64,000 bases of DNA from Grammothele lineata (Eukaryota; Basidiomycota; Agaricomycetes; Polyporales; Polyporaceae), in contig NDFF03000199.1 of NCBI GenBank assembly GCA_002150815.3, positions 1 through 64,000 on the forward strand. The letters are read 5' to 3'. Of the stretch, positions 1 to 12,600 are shown one piece after another (positions within the stretch are counted from its first letter, which is position 1; every line of letters begins with the position of its first letter). The position numbers were made by a program, and so were the translations under genes. The notes beneath the pieces are model-generated. The model did no database searches. It had not been told where the DNA came from and saw only the letters and a list, made by a program, of their open reading frames with translations.

Positions 1-548
1 TCGCTGTCCCTCACCCCACTGAGCAAGCCCGCCTCGGATGTGATTTCTGAGCCTTGAAAGCCGAGCCAACTTGAACACGTCATTCTCCCGTCTATGCGAC
101 GTCAAAGCGTGGTGTATGGGATTTATGATGTTCATAGACAAAGAAACGAAGAGTTGAGAAGCATAAGACGGCGCGGGGGAGTGATGAGTGCTCGAATCGA
201 ACGAGGCCGAGGGAGAGGATGCAAGCGCCTCACCCGACGCGGTGGCTGCGTCTACGAGGTCTACCGGCCCGGCGCGTTTAGACCGGTAGACCTGTAGACG
301 CCTGCACTTCTCCTGATGCACTTACATACGCGCTACACTTCAGCAGCTCACAAGGCTCGTTCCTCTTTTCTCCTGCGCTGTGTCCCTTGCTATCACGCCG
401 AGGACTATAAAGGACAACAAGCGCGACAGCGTTTCAATCATGATACAAATAGCGCTACATCGATGTACAATTCTAGCAACGGCAGCGGCCCGAGATACGC
501 ACCCTCCGACTTCCCGCTCACCTCGCGGTGCGAGCACAGTAAGTAGTA
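1..548. other. intergenic, 3' flank of CSN3
   Basis: No convincing gene is seen here. Short open frames exist on both strands but none resembles a known protein and they overlap one another. The stretch lies downstream of the CSN3 stop codon, which sits on the opposite strand. It contains a strong hairpin at 248-301, annotated separately. A TATAAA at about 406-411 on the plus strand has no recognisable gene behind it. Confidence 0.5.
248..301. repeat. imperfect inverted repeat (hairpin)
   Basis: The left arm (248-267) and the right arm (283-301) are reverse complements over 19 paired bases with one unpaired base in the left arm. The 15 base loop is 268-282. The core arms read AGGTCTACCGG and CCGGTAGACCT. 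It lies about 250 bp beyond the CSN3 stop codon, so it could be in the transcript 3' region or be a remnant of a small mobile element. Confidence 0.7.
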
Positions 549-2535
549 CTACGTGAAGGTGATGTCTTCCGCCCACGCCGGCCCACCCATCATACCCATC
601 GTCCCAGGCTGGAACATGTCCTCGTCCGGCCCCCAGCCCGCGTCATCTTTGTGCCGCATCGCCTACGATCACGCTCGTCAGCGAGCCGCAAAACTATAAT
701 GCACAGGAAAAGGGGATAACGGCGCACCTTCGTCAAATACTCCTTGCTCGCGTTGAGCGCGCGCTCGGTCTCAAGCAACACGCGACTGTTCTCCTGTGCG
801 GCGACGAGCATCCGGTCGAGTTGATCCTTGGAGAACTCGGGGATCGGGTCTGAGAACGTGACGGAGTCGTCGGCGGAGATGCTCCCGTTGATCTCGCCCG
901 AGTCGATCTGTGCGCGATGGGTCAATGATGAACGGAGATTGGTAACCGGGAGTGCGGAAACATGGACGAAAGGGTGAATGGGAGAAGTGGATTTGTTGAA
1001 GTAGAGGTACGGGGGATCGAAAAGGAGTGGGAGGCGGAAGGAGAAGTACCGGCGGGACGGACCATGTACAGGATGATATCCCTGACTTCCTCGGTATTCT
1101 CGATCCCGACCTGCTTCCCGATATCGGCCAGGCCGAGCGTGAGGTACGTCGCAGTCAGCTTCTTGATCAACCAAATCGGTGCTCGCTCGATCGCCTGGTT
1201 GACAAGTCCGAGATTCTTCTCCTGCGAGGACTAGTCAGAATCCGGGGAAATGATGAGTAGCGGACGAGCAGACTGACCTGGTTCAGCGTCTCCTGCTCCT
1301 TCGCGACGAACGCGCGAAGGGTTGACGTCGACGACGGGTAATTCTTCACGAAGCTGCTGTACGGCGAGCTTTTGAAGAGACGCTGCAGCGCCGGGAGCGT
1401 GTATTTTGGTGGCGGAACCGTCTGCACAGTTTGTACTCAGCCGTCTCCCCGCCGAGAGCGCATGGAGGGACGGAAGAGGACCCACCTCGCCGTACCGGAT
1501 GAGCTGTACGAGCGCTAGCTTCTTGTATGCCTCGAGCTGAATCGCTGCGGGCACCTGCGCCGGCGCGCTCACACAGATCTCGAAGAACTCCTCCGCCTCC
1601 CGCCAACGCTTGAGCGCCCCGAGCGCGACGCCTCCGGCGTAGTGATAGACCAAGTTGTCGTTGTAAGTCAAGTCGGAGAGCGTGGGGTCGACGTGCGTGA
1701 TGGGCACTTGGAGCACGGGTAACGCGGCAGTGAAGTGTCCTGTCGTGACACATATCTGCTCGAAAGTGAGCACATTGTGAGCGGTCAAGGTACGGCGGCA
1801 AGAGAAACGCACCTTCAGGAAGAGCGGATGCAGCGTTGTGAGGTATGAGAGGCTTGGAGGGTATCGCGTGACGAGGTTCGCTAGGGGTGCGAGAGCGTAC
1901 TTGAGCTACGAGGTGTAGTCAGCCTTCCATCCCATACCACTTCCAGCTACCTCCCCGTCTTCCAACCCAACCGGCCTCCTATACGTGCAAAAAACGCTCG
2001 CACAACGCCTCGCTGAGAGAAAACAGAACTCACATTGTTCGATTGTTCGGCGACGCGTATAATGCCTTTCGCGAGCATCGTTACTGTCGGCGGCGAGTCA
2101 GCGCCACCGCGTAGGACGAGAAACGCATACTGACCGCGATCCGCGGCCCATCGCGCATGCGCAGGCTCAAAGTGTTCGCAGAAAGCCTCAACGGCGACCG
2201 CTTGCGGTGGAGGTGTCTGAGACGAGTGCAATCGGGCGGAGCTGTGGCGCGCAGTGTGGGGGTGAGCAAAGCGGGGGTCGCGCGTCGGGGAATGGGATCG
2301 CATACATGATGTAGAGGCAGCCGAGGGTGTTGTGCCGCGGGTCGAGAACGGCGAGCGGGTCCTGGCCGCCGGGGAGGATGCTGGCGAGGATGGTCTCGCG
2401 GACGTCCTTGGGCGCGAAGTTCTTGAGGTAGGCATTGAGGGACTGGGGGTTGCTCTCGCTCGTGATCCGGGTCAGGACGTCGCTGAGCGACGCGGTAGCA
2501 CCGCCCTGTTGTGTAGATGCGCCGGCGGTATTCAT
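549..2535 (-). CDS. CSN3: COP9 signalosome complex subunit 3
   Basis: Probable subunit 3 of the COP9 signalosome, the complex that removes NEDD8 from cullins and so controls cullin-RING ubiquitin ligases. The first exon (from 2535) reads MNTAGASTQQ and continues into a helical N-terminal region with KNFAPKDVRETIL. Later exons contain VTTGHFTAALPVL and RWREAEEFFEICVSAP (about 1520-1760), typical of the helical repeats of CSN3, then a PCI-like region with ADIGKQVGIENTEEVRD (about 1070-1150) and a long helix near 700-890. The C-terminus is Gly/Met-rich with the GWGPDEDMF motif seen in CSN3 tails, ending at TAG 549-551. At least five short introns are needed; exon borders were not all resolved. 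The gene is divergent from the WD40 gene at 3690. Assignment rests on motif recognition without alignment. Confidence 0.82.
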
Positions 2536-3689
2536 CGAGGCGGACAGCGATCAGAGGTACGTCCGCGACGAGGAAGAGGGAGAGGAGGTCGAGGTCGACG
2601 GCGAGCAGCAGCAGCGAATCTGGGCCAAGATAGACGCCGGCGTATGTGGGGGTAGGCGCCCGCCGCACTGACGCGTCCAACGCGCGTCTGCACTCGACCA
2701 CCACGTTCAAACCACGTTCATTGCGGTGCACGACCACCGCCCAGCAGGTACCAAGAAGGCACAGCGACTCGCCAGAGATCGCCGTAACAAGAGCGAGCGA
2801 GGTGAGGTAAGTACTCGATGTCGACGTCATACCGTACTGAACAGGAAGTAGAACATAACACTCTCCCTTCATGTCTCCTGAAAGAACGACCCGGCGTTCT
2901 TTATGAGTACTTCTCCGCGAGACCTTCAGCATCTCGTCCAGAACAGTCGACGGCGTTGTCGTCAGCTCCGTCATGTTCAGCGTGGTCTCTTCATCTCATG
3001 GCAGGGAAGTCCTCGGCAAGGCCGCTCGGGATGCATACTTTCGCGTGTGCACCGGTCTCAAGTCCCGGACCTCGACTTCATTCTGTGCACCGTCCGCTCG
3101 TGCTCGCGTTAACATCCGTCTCTGCCGTAAACTCGGTCGAGTGTCTCCGCCGGGCACGTTGCAGTCGCATGCTAATCCCCACGTGTGGATTAGAATGCGA
3201 TTGCAAGGAGACCCGGACTCCCGATCGTTCTCAGGCGCACTCACAACGAGGGCCTTGTTTTCAGATCCTTTCCCGACCAGATCCGTCATGAGTACGCAAT
3301 GTGCGCCACGCCCGTGTATGCCTCTCGCTGCCACATTGGTCGTTCGGTCCCTCATCATCGTCACCTGCCACGAGAACCCTACTTCTATCCCTCGGGTTCC
3401 ACTCAGATGCTACTGGTCGCGACATCTTCTGATGCTTACTGACAACAGCCACCGATAGACCGTCCGCACGATAGAGCCGGATCCCATCGCTCGGCCCTCC
3501 ACAACAATATCATACCTTCCACGCTTAAGTTTAGCTGACAGCTCAGGCCCAAGATAACTCCTCGCCGAGTACCGTGGGGCGCGAAGATAGAGCGCACGCG
3601 CGATCGTAATAAAGGGTGCGAAGCGAGCCCTGGAAATGAAGAACCGTCGCCCGCATGCGAGCTGAATCTCGGATCCTTATTAGGTCTCC
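2536..3689. other. divergent intergenic region
   Basis: About 1.15 kb between the start codons of the divergently oriented CSN3 and WRAP53-like genes. Small open frames occur on both strands but no recognisable protein was found. The only notable structure is the 48 bp palindrome at 3159-3206. The interval presumably carries both promoters. Confidence 0.5.
3159..3206. repeat. 48 bp near-perfect palindrome with CACGTG centre
   Basis: The arms 3159-3178 and 3187-3206 are inverted copies matching at 18 of 20 positions, around the 8 base centre CCACGTGT. The centre contains CACGTG, the E-box recognised by basic helix-loop-helix factors. It lies in the shared upstream region of two divergent genes. 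Confidence 0.8.
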
Positions 3690-6270
3690 ATGTCCACCTC
3701 GCCGGAAAACGTCCGAGCCAGCGCGGACGACGTCACATGGTCGCCTCCGGAATACGATACGAGTCGTCCTCCGCGACTGCTTCTCTCCAAACCGCTCGAT
3801 CAGGTCCCCGTGGTCGAGACCGGCTCCCCAGACCCTGCTGTCTTCGCTCGCCTCGCCAAATGGTAGGTATAATTCCCGAGGTGCATTGCTCTCTGTTCCC
3901 ACCGACATATGGCCCGTTCACAGGTGTCCCGACGGCTCGGTCGCGCTAGCGCAATGCGAAGACAGGTCGTTCAGGTTTCTTCAACTGTGAGCCGTCGCTC
4001 GTTATGGCTCCGAAATGGAAGCTAATAGACTGCGCCTTCCGTTCCCTTCTCAGGCCGCCAGAGCTCCTGGGCATGGCCGTGACGTACCCACCCCTGCCCG
4101 CACGCCTGGTACAGCCGTCGCCTGTGCTCGACTTCGCCTGGTATCCCACGGCGACGGTTCGGGACCCCGCCTCCTTCTGCTTTGTGGCGTCCGTACGCGA
4201 GTGTCCTGTGAAGCTACTCGACGCCTCTGATGGAAGGGCACGTTCTCGCCCTCCTCCTTCACCGGCCACCGCACGCGCGCTGACCCTGCCGCACGCTCCA
4301 GCTCCGTGCGTCCTATCGCATCGTAGACCACCGCGAGCGGCAGATCGCACCCCACAGCCTCGCGTTCAACCTCGGCGCGAACAGGTGCGCAGATCCCGCC
4401 GCCCCGCCCCACACCCAACTCTCCCCGCTCGTGCTTCCCGTCCCCCATCCCCTGCCCCCTTCACGCCTGCGCGCGTACGTAAATCGCTGACGGCACGTGT
4501 TTTGCCCGTGGCGCCAGGCTCTATTGCGGGTTCGAGGATGCTATAGAAGTCTTCGACGTCCACCGCCCCGGCGAGGGTGCGCGTCTGCGCACCACGCCGT
4601 CCAAGAAGAGCCGTGACGGTCTGAAAGGTTCTCATGGTCGCTCCCGCCGGCCGAAGCGCGCTCGCTCACCTCGCCGCCCCTTTCGGGCTTTTCGGCAGGT
4701 ATCGTGTCTGCGCTCGCGTTCGCGCCCGACGCGTCGACGGACGTCTACGCGGCTGGCTCCCTAAGCCCATCCGCGCCCGCGTCGTCAAACATCGCGCTCC
4801 TCTCTGAGGCGGCAGGAGAAGTTCCCGTCATGTTCCTCGGCGCGGAGAACGAGCACGCTGCGTCCAGTGCAGGTTACGGGGTGCGCGCGAGCGTGTCACA
4901 GGTGCGTCTCGCCACCGTCCAAGTCGCCCTCTCTTCCCCCGCGCCCCCCGTCCGCGTGCCTCGCACACGCGATAAGCGTACAGAGCTCATCTCACGCCTT
5001 CTGCGCGCGATCTGCCGCCCCCCACAGCTCGCGTTCAACCCCGCGCGGCCGTACCTTCTCTACGCCTCTTTCCGCCGTCTGGACCCTATCTTCGTCTGGG
5101 ATCTGCGCGCGGACCCTGGCCGCCCGGTCGAGGTCCTCGATCCCTCCTCGTCCTCTACCAATTCGGGCCTCAGGTTCGCCGGCGCCGGACGCAGGGGTGC
5201 GAAGACGAACCAGCGGCTGCGTTTCGACATTGACCTCGGCGGCAGGTGGCTCGCCGTGGGCGACGAGGTCGGTCCCCCTCCTCCTCCCTCTGGCGTGCGC
5301 CGTCCTCCCGGGCTCGTACTAACGACTTCGCCCCTCCAACGCCCCTCTCCGCCCGCCTGTATACGTATGTTCATCTAACGCTCTCGCCCCGCCTTTGCGC
5401 CTCGTCCCTCAAATCTCCGCGGGTGCCGACCGCGATTCCCGCGCACGCCCGGCCCGCGCCCTGCTCCCGTTTCTTCGACCCCCGGATCCCTCGATCGCCC
5501 CGGGCCTCGTTGATGCAGCGCGGCGGAGTCTCCGTCTTCGACCTCTCTGCGGAGCAAGGGCCGAGCGCGGCAGCAACAGCGCAGGGCCTCGCTGACGCTA
5601 GCGAGGACCAGTCCCAGCAATACCCGTCTCAGGTCCAGCAGGAAGGCCCTGCGCCGCGACGTACGCCCGTGCTTCGCTATGAAGCGCATGGAGGTAGGTG
5701 CTCTTTAACTTCGGTTCCTTGTTCGCTTCCGCCTGTATATTCTTCTATTTTACGTCTGTGCCCTTGAGGGTCGCTTGTCGCGTCGGGCTCAGACACTAGG
5801 GGAACGTATCGAGAGAAGACGTACTACGTAGCGGTAGTGCCTTAACCCGGCCCTTTCTCTTCTGCGCATCACAACCCCTTTGTTCCCGCGATGCCTAAGG
5901 GATATTTTACAAACTTCTAAGTGCGGTCGCCGATAGGATACTGACCCTGGACTACGCAGACGCAGTAGGGTCCGTCGCGTTCCACCCGCTCCGATCGCTC
6001 ATTCTCTCCGTCTCCGGCTCGCGTCATTTTTCCTCCACCTCCGACAGCGAGGATCCAAACGAAGTCGCTCCTAACGATTCCAAGTCGGAGTCGGATGAAG
6101 ACTCGGACGAAGACTCAAGCGAAGACAACTCCAACAACCTCATGGCGCCCGGGCCGGAGCGGCGCGGGGTCAGATTCATGCGTGAGCGCCTGCGGCCGGC
6201 CGCGCTGGATGCCACGGTCAAGCTGTGGGGGTTCGCGCACGAGGAAGAAGACCCTCAGGGTAAGTTCTAG
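3690..6270 (+). CDS. WRAP53: WRAP53/TCAB1-like (Swt21-like) WD40 repeat protein
   Basis: WD40 beta-propeller protein of the WRAP53/TCAB1 family, which in animals guides telomerase and scaRNAs to Cajal bodies; the yeast relative Swt21 is linked to mRNA processing. I chose ATG 3690 because it gives MSTSPENVRASADDVTW and splices cleanly (GTAGGT donor after AAATG, acceptor CACAG) into WCPDGSVALAQCEDRSFRF, the first blade. A second intron (GTGAGC...CTCAG near 3987-4051) leads to PPELLGMAV and VLDFAWYP. Further blades include IVSALAFAPD (4703 on), LLYASFRRLDPIFVWDLR (about 5055-5110) and DAVGSVAFHPLRSLILSVSG (about 5955-6015). An acidic Ser/Asp/Glu insert follows at 6030-6130. The stop TAG 6268-6270 directly follows a GTAAGT, so a further small exon is possible. 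It converges with the P450 gene. Confidence 0.78.
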
Positions 6271-6716
6271 CATTTGGAGCGCACGAGGGGCGTTCAGGGG
6301 TGCTGGGAAGTCGAAGCGGGGTGCTTAATGGAGTGCGCAGAAGTCGAGCGCGGAGCGCAGGCGCGGAGATGCGGCAGTACTTGTGCAACTAGGGAATACA
6401 TGCTGCTATATCGATGTATCCAGAGCGAGACGAAAGCTGATAAAGTAGATCTGCTTGTCGAAAGCGGGATCGGCACGTACGGCCGCAGGGATCATGACGA
6501 AACGGAAGAAGGACGTGCGTGGAACCAACGACAGGGAGTGGGAAAGGCGGTGCGGAGAGGGGCAGAAAGGGGCCTGATTGTCGAGCAGCACAGGCCGGCG
6601 TCGACGTCGGCGCGGCAGGGACAAGGAAGTTAGACGGGAGAAGAGAAGTGTGCGGGGCGGAGCAGGGCGATTATAGCAGCGAGCGGCGGTGACGGCGGCC
6701 ACGCGGTGGTCCCGAC
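6271..6716. other. convergent intergenic region
   Basis: Tail-to-tail spacer of about 450 bp between the WRAP53-like gene and the P450 gene. Overlapping open frames on both strands look like chance. It should hold both polyadenylation regions. Confidence 0.4.
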
Positions 6717-8943
6717 TCAGTCGCACTCGTGCAGCCCGGCTTGCACGACGCGCACGGTCGTCGATCGACGGGGCTTGAACACACACTCGAACGGCCGGGG
6801 GTACCTGTGCGCAGAGAGGTATGTGTCAACGAATGGTTCGAGCGGAGATTGAGAACGCTTACGAGACGAGGCCGCTGGTATGTCCGCCCTCCGGTTCAAT
6901 GACCCGTCCGTCAGGGCTGAGCGGCTTCTGGAGGTCGAAAGTCGACAAGACCGATGCAATCCCGATCCACATCGATCCACATGCAAGGTGACGGCCAGGG
7001 CAGATGCGCCGCCCAAACCCGAACGCGACCAGCTCTGCGTCGCGCATGTCCTCGCGAAGGGTGCCGTCGGGGTTGAGCCAGCGTTCTGGGACGAAGGTGT
7101 CCGGATCGGGGAAAACGGATTCATCGTGTAGCATCGCCCTGTGAGGGCGCAACGCCGTTAATGACTTGCGAAGCTCACGAAGCACAAAGGGGAGGGTTTC
7201 GCCTACCATGAATTCCCAACCACGATTGAGCCGGCCGGCAAGTGGAATCCATTGTACACGTCATCGGAGGTAAGACGGTGTGGAACAGCTATACGGTGCA
7301 TTCAATGAGGCGTGAAAACGTATATCCAAAATCATGAGCAGTAGCACGTACCGAGAGGTGTAACCGGACGCCATCTATGGAAGTTATCCTTAACGGTCTC
7401 GCGCTGAGCAATTGGGGAAAGCGATCGCACCTCAGAACCTCCTTGAGAAGCGCTGTCACGTAAGGCAAAGCAGATTCGTCGGAGAAATCGGGGAGGCGAT
7501 CTGCACCGATAACCCGGTCCACCTCTGCCTGAGCTTTCCGCTGGATCTCCGGGTACAGAAGCATCGCTAAGAAAAAACTGCCAAGAGCCGAGACAGTCTG
7601 AGAGAAGGTTTCAGTTTCCCATTGAGTCCGGCATTCAATGGAACTCACAGTGTCAGAACCACCTGCGGCAGATCCGAGGACAATAAGTAAAGGCTACACA
7701 CGAACTAAGGAACGAGACCAACCCGTGTACGCCGCGGCAGCGACGCCGCTAATCACAGTCTCCTCACGCTTCTTCTCCTCTTCTTCATTAAGAAGAGACA
7801 GGATCATCGAGGGGATCGCGTTGCCCTCGGCCTGGATGTCGCTTTAGAGAGCGCACCTTTCATCTCGGCGCATGAATACGTACTATGGCACTCCTGACGG
7901 CCTTGAATGGACGCTCGACCATTGCGTCTGTCGCCTTCCTCCACTCGATAGCCTGGCGCTTGAAGGCCGCACCAGGGAACCATGACGGGATGTATTTGAC
8001 TGCGGAACCTCTTATTAGTGATCCGAAGGGCCAGTACCGAGGAACCTCCACTTACGAATGGGAATGTAGTCCACGAGGTACGCGCCGGCATTCCCAGCCA
8101 TAGACATGGCGTGCAAGGCGGTCTCGGCTGTCGCTATGTATGGATCGTCCTTAGGCTGGACGTCTATGCCGTAAGCAACACCCAGAATGAGAGAGCCAGC
8201 CATGCTGCAAGCCAGAGGCTTAGCGGCATGAACAGACGCGATGGACGGGAGGTAACCTACTGTCGGAGGTGCATCATGAAGTCGTCGGGCGTCTCGAGGA
8301 GCCGATTCAGCAGCTGCCGCGCGACCTTGAGCTCTCGCGGGCGGTAGTGCAAAATCGCGTTCGGATGAAAGTATTGGTGGAATACGCGGCGACGTTCTCG
8401 CCAACTGTCACCATATCCCATGAAGACGAAGTGCCAGTCGCAACCGACGCTGTGATGCACATTCATTAGTTATTATGCGAGGTCCCGACGCGGCAATGAT
8501 AACGTACAGTTCGTTGAGCATAGGCATGCGCGTCCTGAGAGAAGCGGAAAAGAAATCAATGGGCGCTAGGGAAGATCATACTAAAGTGGCCGACCTGTCG
8601 GAATAGAGCGATGATCTTCTTTCGAATAACTCGTGCGCGGCTTGTGCGGAATTGACCACGATGACCGGTGTACCCGCCAAATTCAACGATATCACGTCGG
8701 ATCCTGCAGCGACGTAAGTAACATGGGGAGTTGACGGCCGGGGTAGGGTAACCCACTAAACTCTCGGCTCCATTTGTCATAGGCTAGCCATTCAAACTTC
8801 TTCGGAACGTCGAAGATATTCCCAAAAATTGGCAACCCTCTCGGGCCGGGAGGAAGCGAACGGCGCTTCCGCCATGCGGAGACAGCGACGACGAGCAAAA
8901 CGGCGGCGAGAAGGGCAGTGAATCGCGGGTCGAGAGCAGGCAT
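6717..8943 (-). CDS. cytochrome P450 monooxygenase (CYP64-like)
   Basis: Heme-thiolate monooxygenase of the large basidiomycete secondary-metabolism and detoxification P450 group. The start at 8943 gives a short lumenal end, a membrane anchor (LLAAVLLVVAVSAW) and the LPPGPRGLPIFGN hinge. The I-helix oxygen motif GGSDTTVSAL is split by an intron near 7590-7650. The K-helix ExxR is in LLKEVLRW (about 7430-7450), followed after splicing by VPHRLTSDDVYNG and the PERF-like FVPERWL. The heme loop FGFGRRICPGRHLA, with the ligand cysteine, is at about 6985-7030. The last exon ends HECD with TGA/TAG region at 6717. All catalytic motifs are present and the splice sites examined are consistent, so the gene looks intact. 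A TATA-like element lies about 50 bp upstream. Substrate cannot be told. Confidence 0.93.
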
Positions 8944-9677
8944 GACGGAGACGGCGAGCGCGGGCGGCTTGCATTCTGTCTGCGAGAGCCGGCGTATTTA
9001 TCTGTCGAAGGGATACCTCCGCGACGCACTGCGTCATGAATCTCACCGCGGCCAGCGCGGTTCGGAAAGGCGACAACGTGGCAAGGCGAGCGGTGGGGGA
9101 ACGTGGTTGAGCCGGACGAACTCTAGGCGAAGATGCGCCCCAGGAGCGTGACGCGTTAAGGGTGGTTCTGGGGGTTGCTCAATAAGTCGAGCACGTTCCC
9201 GGGAAGAGGCGGGGCGTGGAGAGATAATAGTGAGGTAAATCCAGGCTGGCTGGCCGATGGCCAGCTTGGGCGAGCGCGTCCGCGTCGCCGTCCCGCGGTG
9301 AAACCCCCAAGATCTGAACAGACTGCTTCCTGGAAACCTTGTCCATGTGAGGCGTGTATCCGGAGATACCCAGGCTACCGCCCCGCGTTCCGGAAGCGGA
9401 AGACGAAGCCAGACACGACCCCGCCCTTGGTTCCCATCTGCACCTGCTCAAGGTGCGACATTCGTCCCGTTCCCAGGCCAGGCCACGGACCATTATGGGA
9501 CGAGCGAAGCATTCGATCATAGTGGATAGCCGGCCACGATTCGGCGGAGCAGCCCCTCCTGCTTCCCGCTTCCCGCGTTCAGGGTTTCTCAATGCCGGAG
9601 TGAACATGAACGGCACGCGCCTCGGGGGATATGTAACCATTGCGCACGCACTAGGCAATTCATATGCTACACTGACC
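8944..9677. other. intergenic, P450 upstream / DIS3 downstream
   Basis: About 730 bp between the P450 start codon and the DIS3 stop codon, both genes on the minus strand. It holds the P450 promoter (TATA-like site at 8994-9003) and the DIS3 3' region. Several open frames of 60-160 codons overlap on both strands without recognisable content. Confidence 0.45.
8994..9003 (-). promoter_or_regulatory. TATA-like box of the P450 gene
   Basis: On the minus strand the site reads AGATAAATAC, about 50 bp upstream of the P450 start codon at 8943, a usual distance for a TATA element with a short leader. Confidence 0.45.
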
Positions 9678-12600
9678 TCACATACGTCGCGAATCGATGG
9701 GCTCCGATAGCGTCATGACGACCCGACCCCTCTGCGTGTTCTTGTCCTGCTCAACTTCGACAAGCACCTTGACTTTGTCGAACACAGAGATCGAGACATC
9801 TCCGCCCTGGGCCGGCACCGTAATGGTATAGTTGTCCGCGTCGAACTGGATCTCGCGCTTAAACGTCACCAGACCTTCGATACCCAACCTAGACACCAAG
9901 GTTTCAGCTGCTTCCCACACCGGCGGCCCCGCCCGGGCACGCGCACGTACCTCGAAACGAATACACCGAGACCGTTCCTGAACGTGCGGATGACGAACGC
10001 GTCCTCAATTACCGTCTCTTTCTGGGTCCGGGCCTTGAGCGCCAGGCCGACGTAGAACTCGATGCTCGCGCGGCTCGCCATCTGCGCCATCCGATGGCGC
10101 TTGTTGACAACTTCTAACACACGCTCGACGTGCGATTTGGAATGCAAACTGGCATGAAGAGGCGTATACCCGATCGCCGCCGCGAGCTGGCGGTGTGCGA
10201 GGACATCTGCGCGCGGGGTAGGGCGCAAGATTAGACTGATGGGCAAGTAAATAAGCATTCAAAAAGTGGCGCACCGGCATAACGTCTGATGGGGCTCGTG
10301 AAATGAGTGTAGATGGGGCTCGCCAGTCCGTAATGACCAAACGTGTCTCGCGCCACGCTCCCGGAACAGAAGTACTCCGCAGACAACATGCAACGTGTCG
10401 CCATGATGCGAACGAGGGTGTTGAATGCAGGCTCGCTGGGATCCTACGAAACGTGGGGAGAATGCATGAGAACCAGATAGCGCGCATGCCATCAGTTTGT
10501 ACGTACGAGGCACTGGTCGAGCGATGCTGCCAGCGCTCCAGAGCTGGACACGTCGAGTGTCAACCCTCTCCGTTTCTTGAGAATGTCTTGCAGCTTCTCG
10601 AAATTTGTTCGCGGGGGTGGTAAGTGTCGTCTGCCACGAGCGCGCTAGTGTCAGCGGTGATGCGCATCCGCTGCGAAAACATGACAGCTGGCGTACCGAA
10701 GGACTGCCGTCTGTGGGAAGGTCTCTTGAATCTGCTTCGCGACGCTGATGTTGGCCAACAACATGAACTCCTCCACAAGACTGTTCGTCTCACGAAGCTC
10801 CTTCTGCTCCACGTCGATGGGGTCAGACGATTCGGAGCTATCCAGCTGGATTTTGACTTCAGGCGAGGCCAAATTGAGGGCCCCGGCTCTCATCCTGCCT
10901 TCCTTCAGCTTCCGCGCAAGGTGATTGAGCAGTCGGATGCTTTCTGTGATTTCGTCGGTTTGTTTACTACGAAAACAGACAAATGGGTTGGTGCTTTCCC
11001 ACGGGCACATGAGCAACAACATACGGATCGTCTTTTCGGAGCTGAGCTTCCTCATACGTGAACGCGGACTTGGACGCGATCACAGACTTTGTAAACCGCA
11101 CACCGACGATCTGAGCGTCCGACGAAAGTTCCTAACGGATAGTTGTCACTAGCTGAACGCGCTCCCGACGAGAATGGACCACGGCATACCCAGATTACCG
11201 AGAACGCGAGCCGTTCCACGTGTGGACGGAGAGAACAGAGATTAGTGCCAAGAAGTGCGGGAAGCATGTCAATTCGCTTGTCGACCAAATAGACCGTGGT
11301 CCCACGCGCCGCCGCTTCGTGATCCATCGGCGTGTCAGGGTGGACGAAGTGCGATACATCGGCGATATCTGCGAGGGCTCATCAGGGCACGGAGGCGAAC
11401 ATGGGAGCCGGAAGAACTCACGGACACCGGCCTCGATGTTCCCGTTCGGGAGGCGGCACGCGTGCAGGGCGTCGTCGATATCTTGGCACCCTAGATCGGA
11501 ATACGTCAACGAAGACCTTGGATCGATCGGGCCCCGAAAACCGACCTGGGGGATCAATGCTGCATATGACCAGGTCGCGCAAATCCTCCCGGTCCCTCCA
11601 GTTCGGATCCGTGGCGCTTTTCGGAGGAACGACCCAGTGGTCGCCCTCCGGCGGGAGGCAGTCAAGAATAGCCTTGCCGAAGGGCCTATACGGAACGTCG
11701 AACTCTAACAGGAGCGATTCTTGTTCTGCCTCTTTGCTTTGGACTTTGCCGAGCGCACGGACGAAGTGTCCTTCGGGGTAGCGGGAAGTGCGTTCCCATC
11801 GGTCGATGGTGACGAGGATTTTCTGGCCAATAAGTGAAGGGGCCTGGCGAGTTCGGAGACGAATCCGCGGCAGCAAACGGGACACGGGGGTTGCGAAGAC
11901 CGTCTGCTGAGAAAGCGACGTAGGGTTCGTCGACGTCAGCGACGTGCTATCAATGTGACAGACGTATCTGTAGCGTGAGAGTGGCACAGCCGTGAGCACT
12001 CTCCGCTACGTCCGTGGTTTAAACATAGGAGTACGTACGACCGCCAGTTCCGCTTGATGATACCGACGATACGGCCCGTTGGCTGTTTGCTGGAAGCTGC
12101 CTGTTTAGCTGTCTCTGTGTGCAGGGCCTTGCGTTCTGCGGCCGCTTCGTCGCCTTCTCCCTCCTCTTCGTCATCTTCTGCATCGTCGTTCTTCAAGGTA
12201 GCTATTGAAACGTAAGCGGATCGCGTATCACGAAGCGGGTGCGTCCGTGTGACTTACTCTCTTGGTCCACAACCTCGTCTCCGGGGGCCTTCCAGTCCTT
12301 CTCGTCGAAGACTTCGACGGCAACGACGTCGCCCTGTACGGCCCGGTTCATGTGCTCTCGCCCAATGAGGAGCACGGGACGGTCGAAGGCTGGAACGGGA
12401 ACGCTCCCCTGTGCGCGTGTGATCGGCGTGGGCCGCCAAAGAGGAAAACGTATCACGTACCTCGAGGTAATTGTACTGGTTAGCATTGAAGTGCCCTTGA
12501 TGCAGTTGGCCGGACTTGACCCCGGCAAGCAGCGTGGCCATAGGCAGATACTATGCGGCGTGGTTCGTTCATTTCGGGCTCTGTAGAGACAGATGACTAC

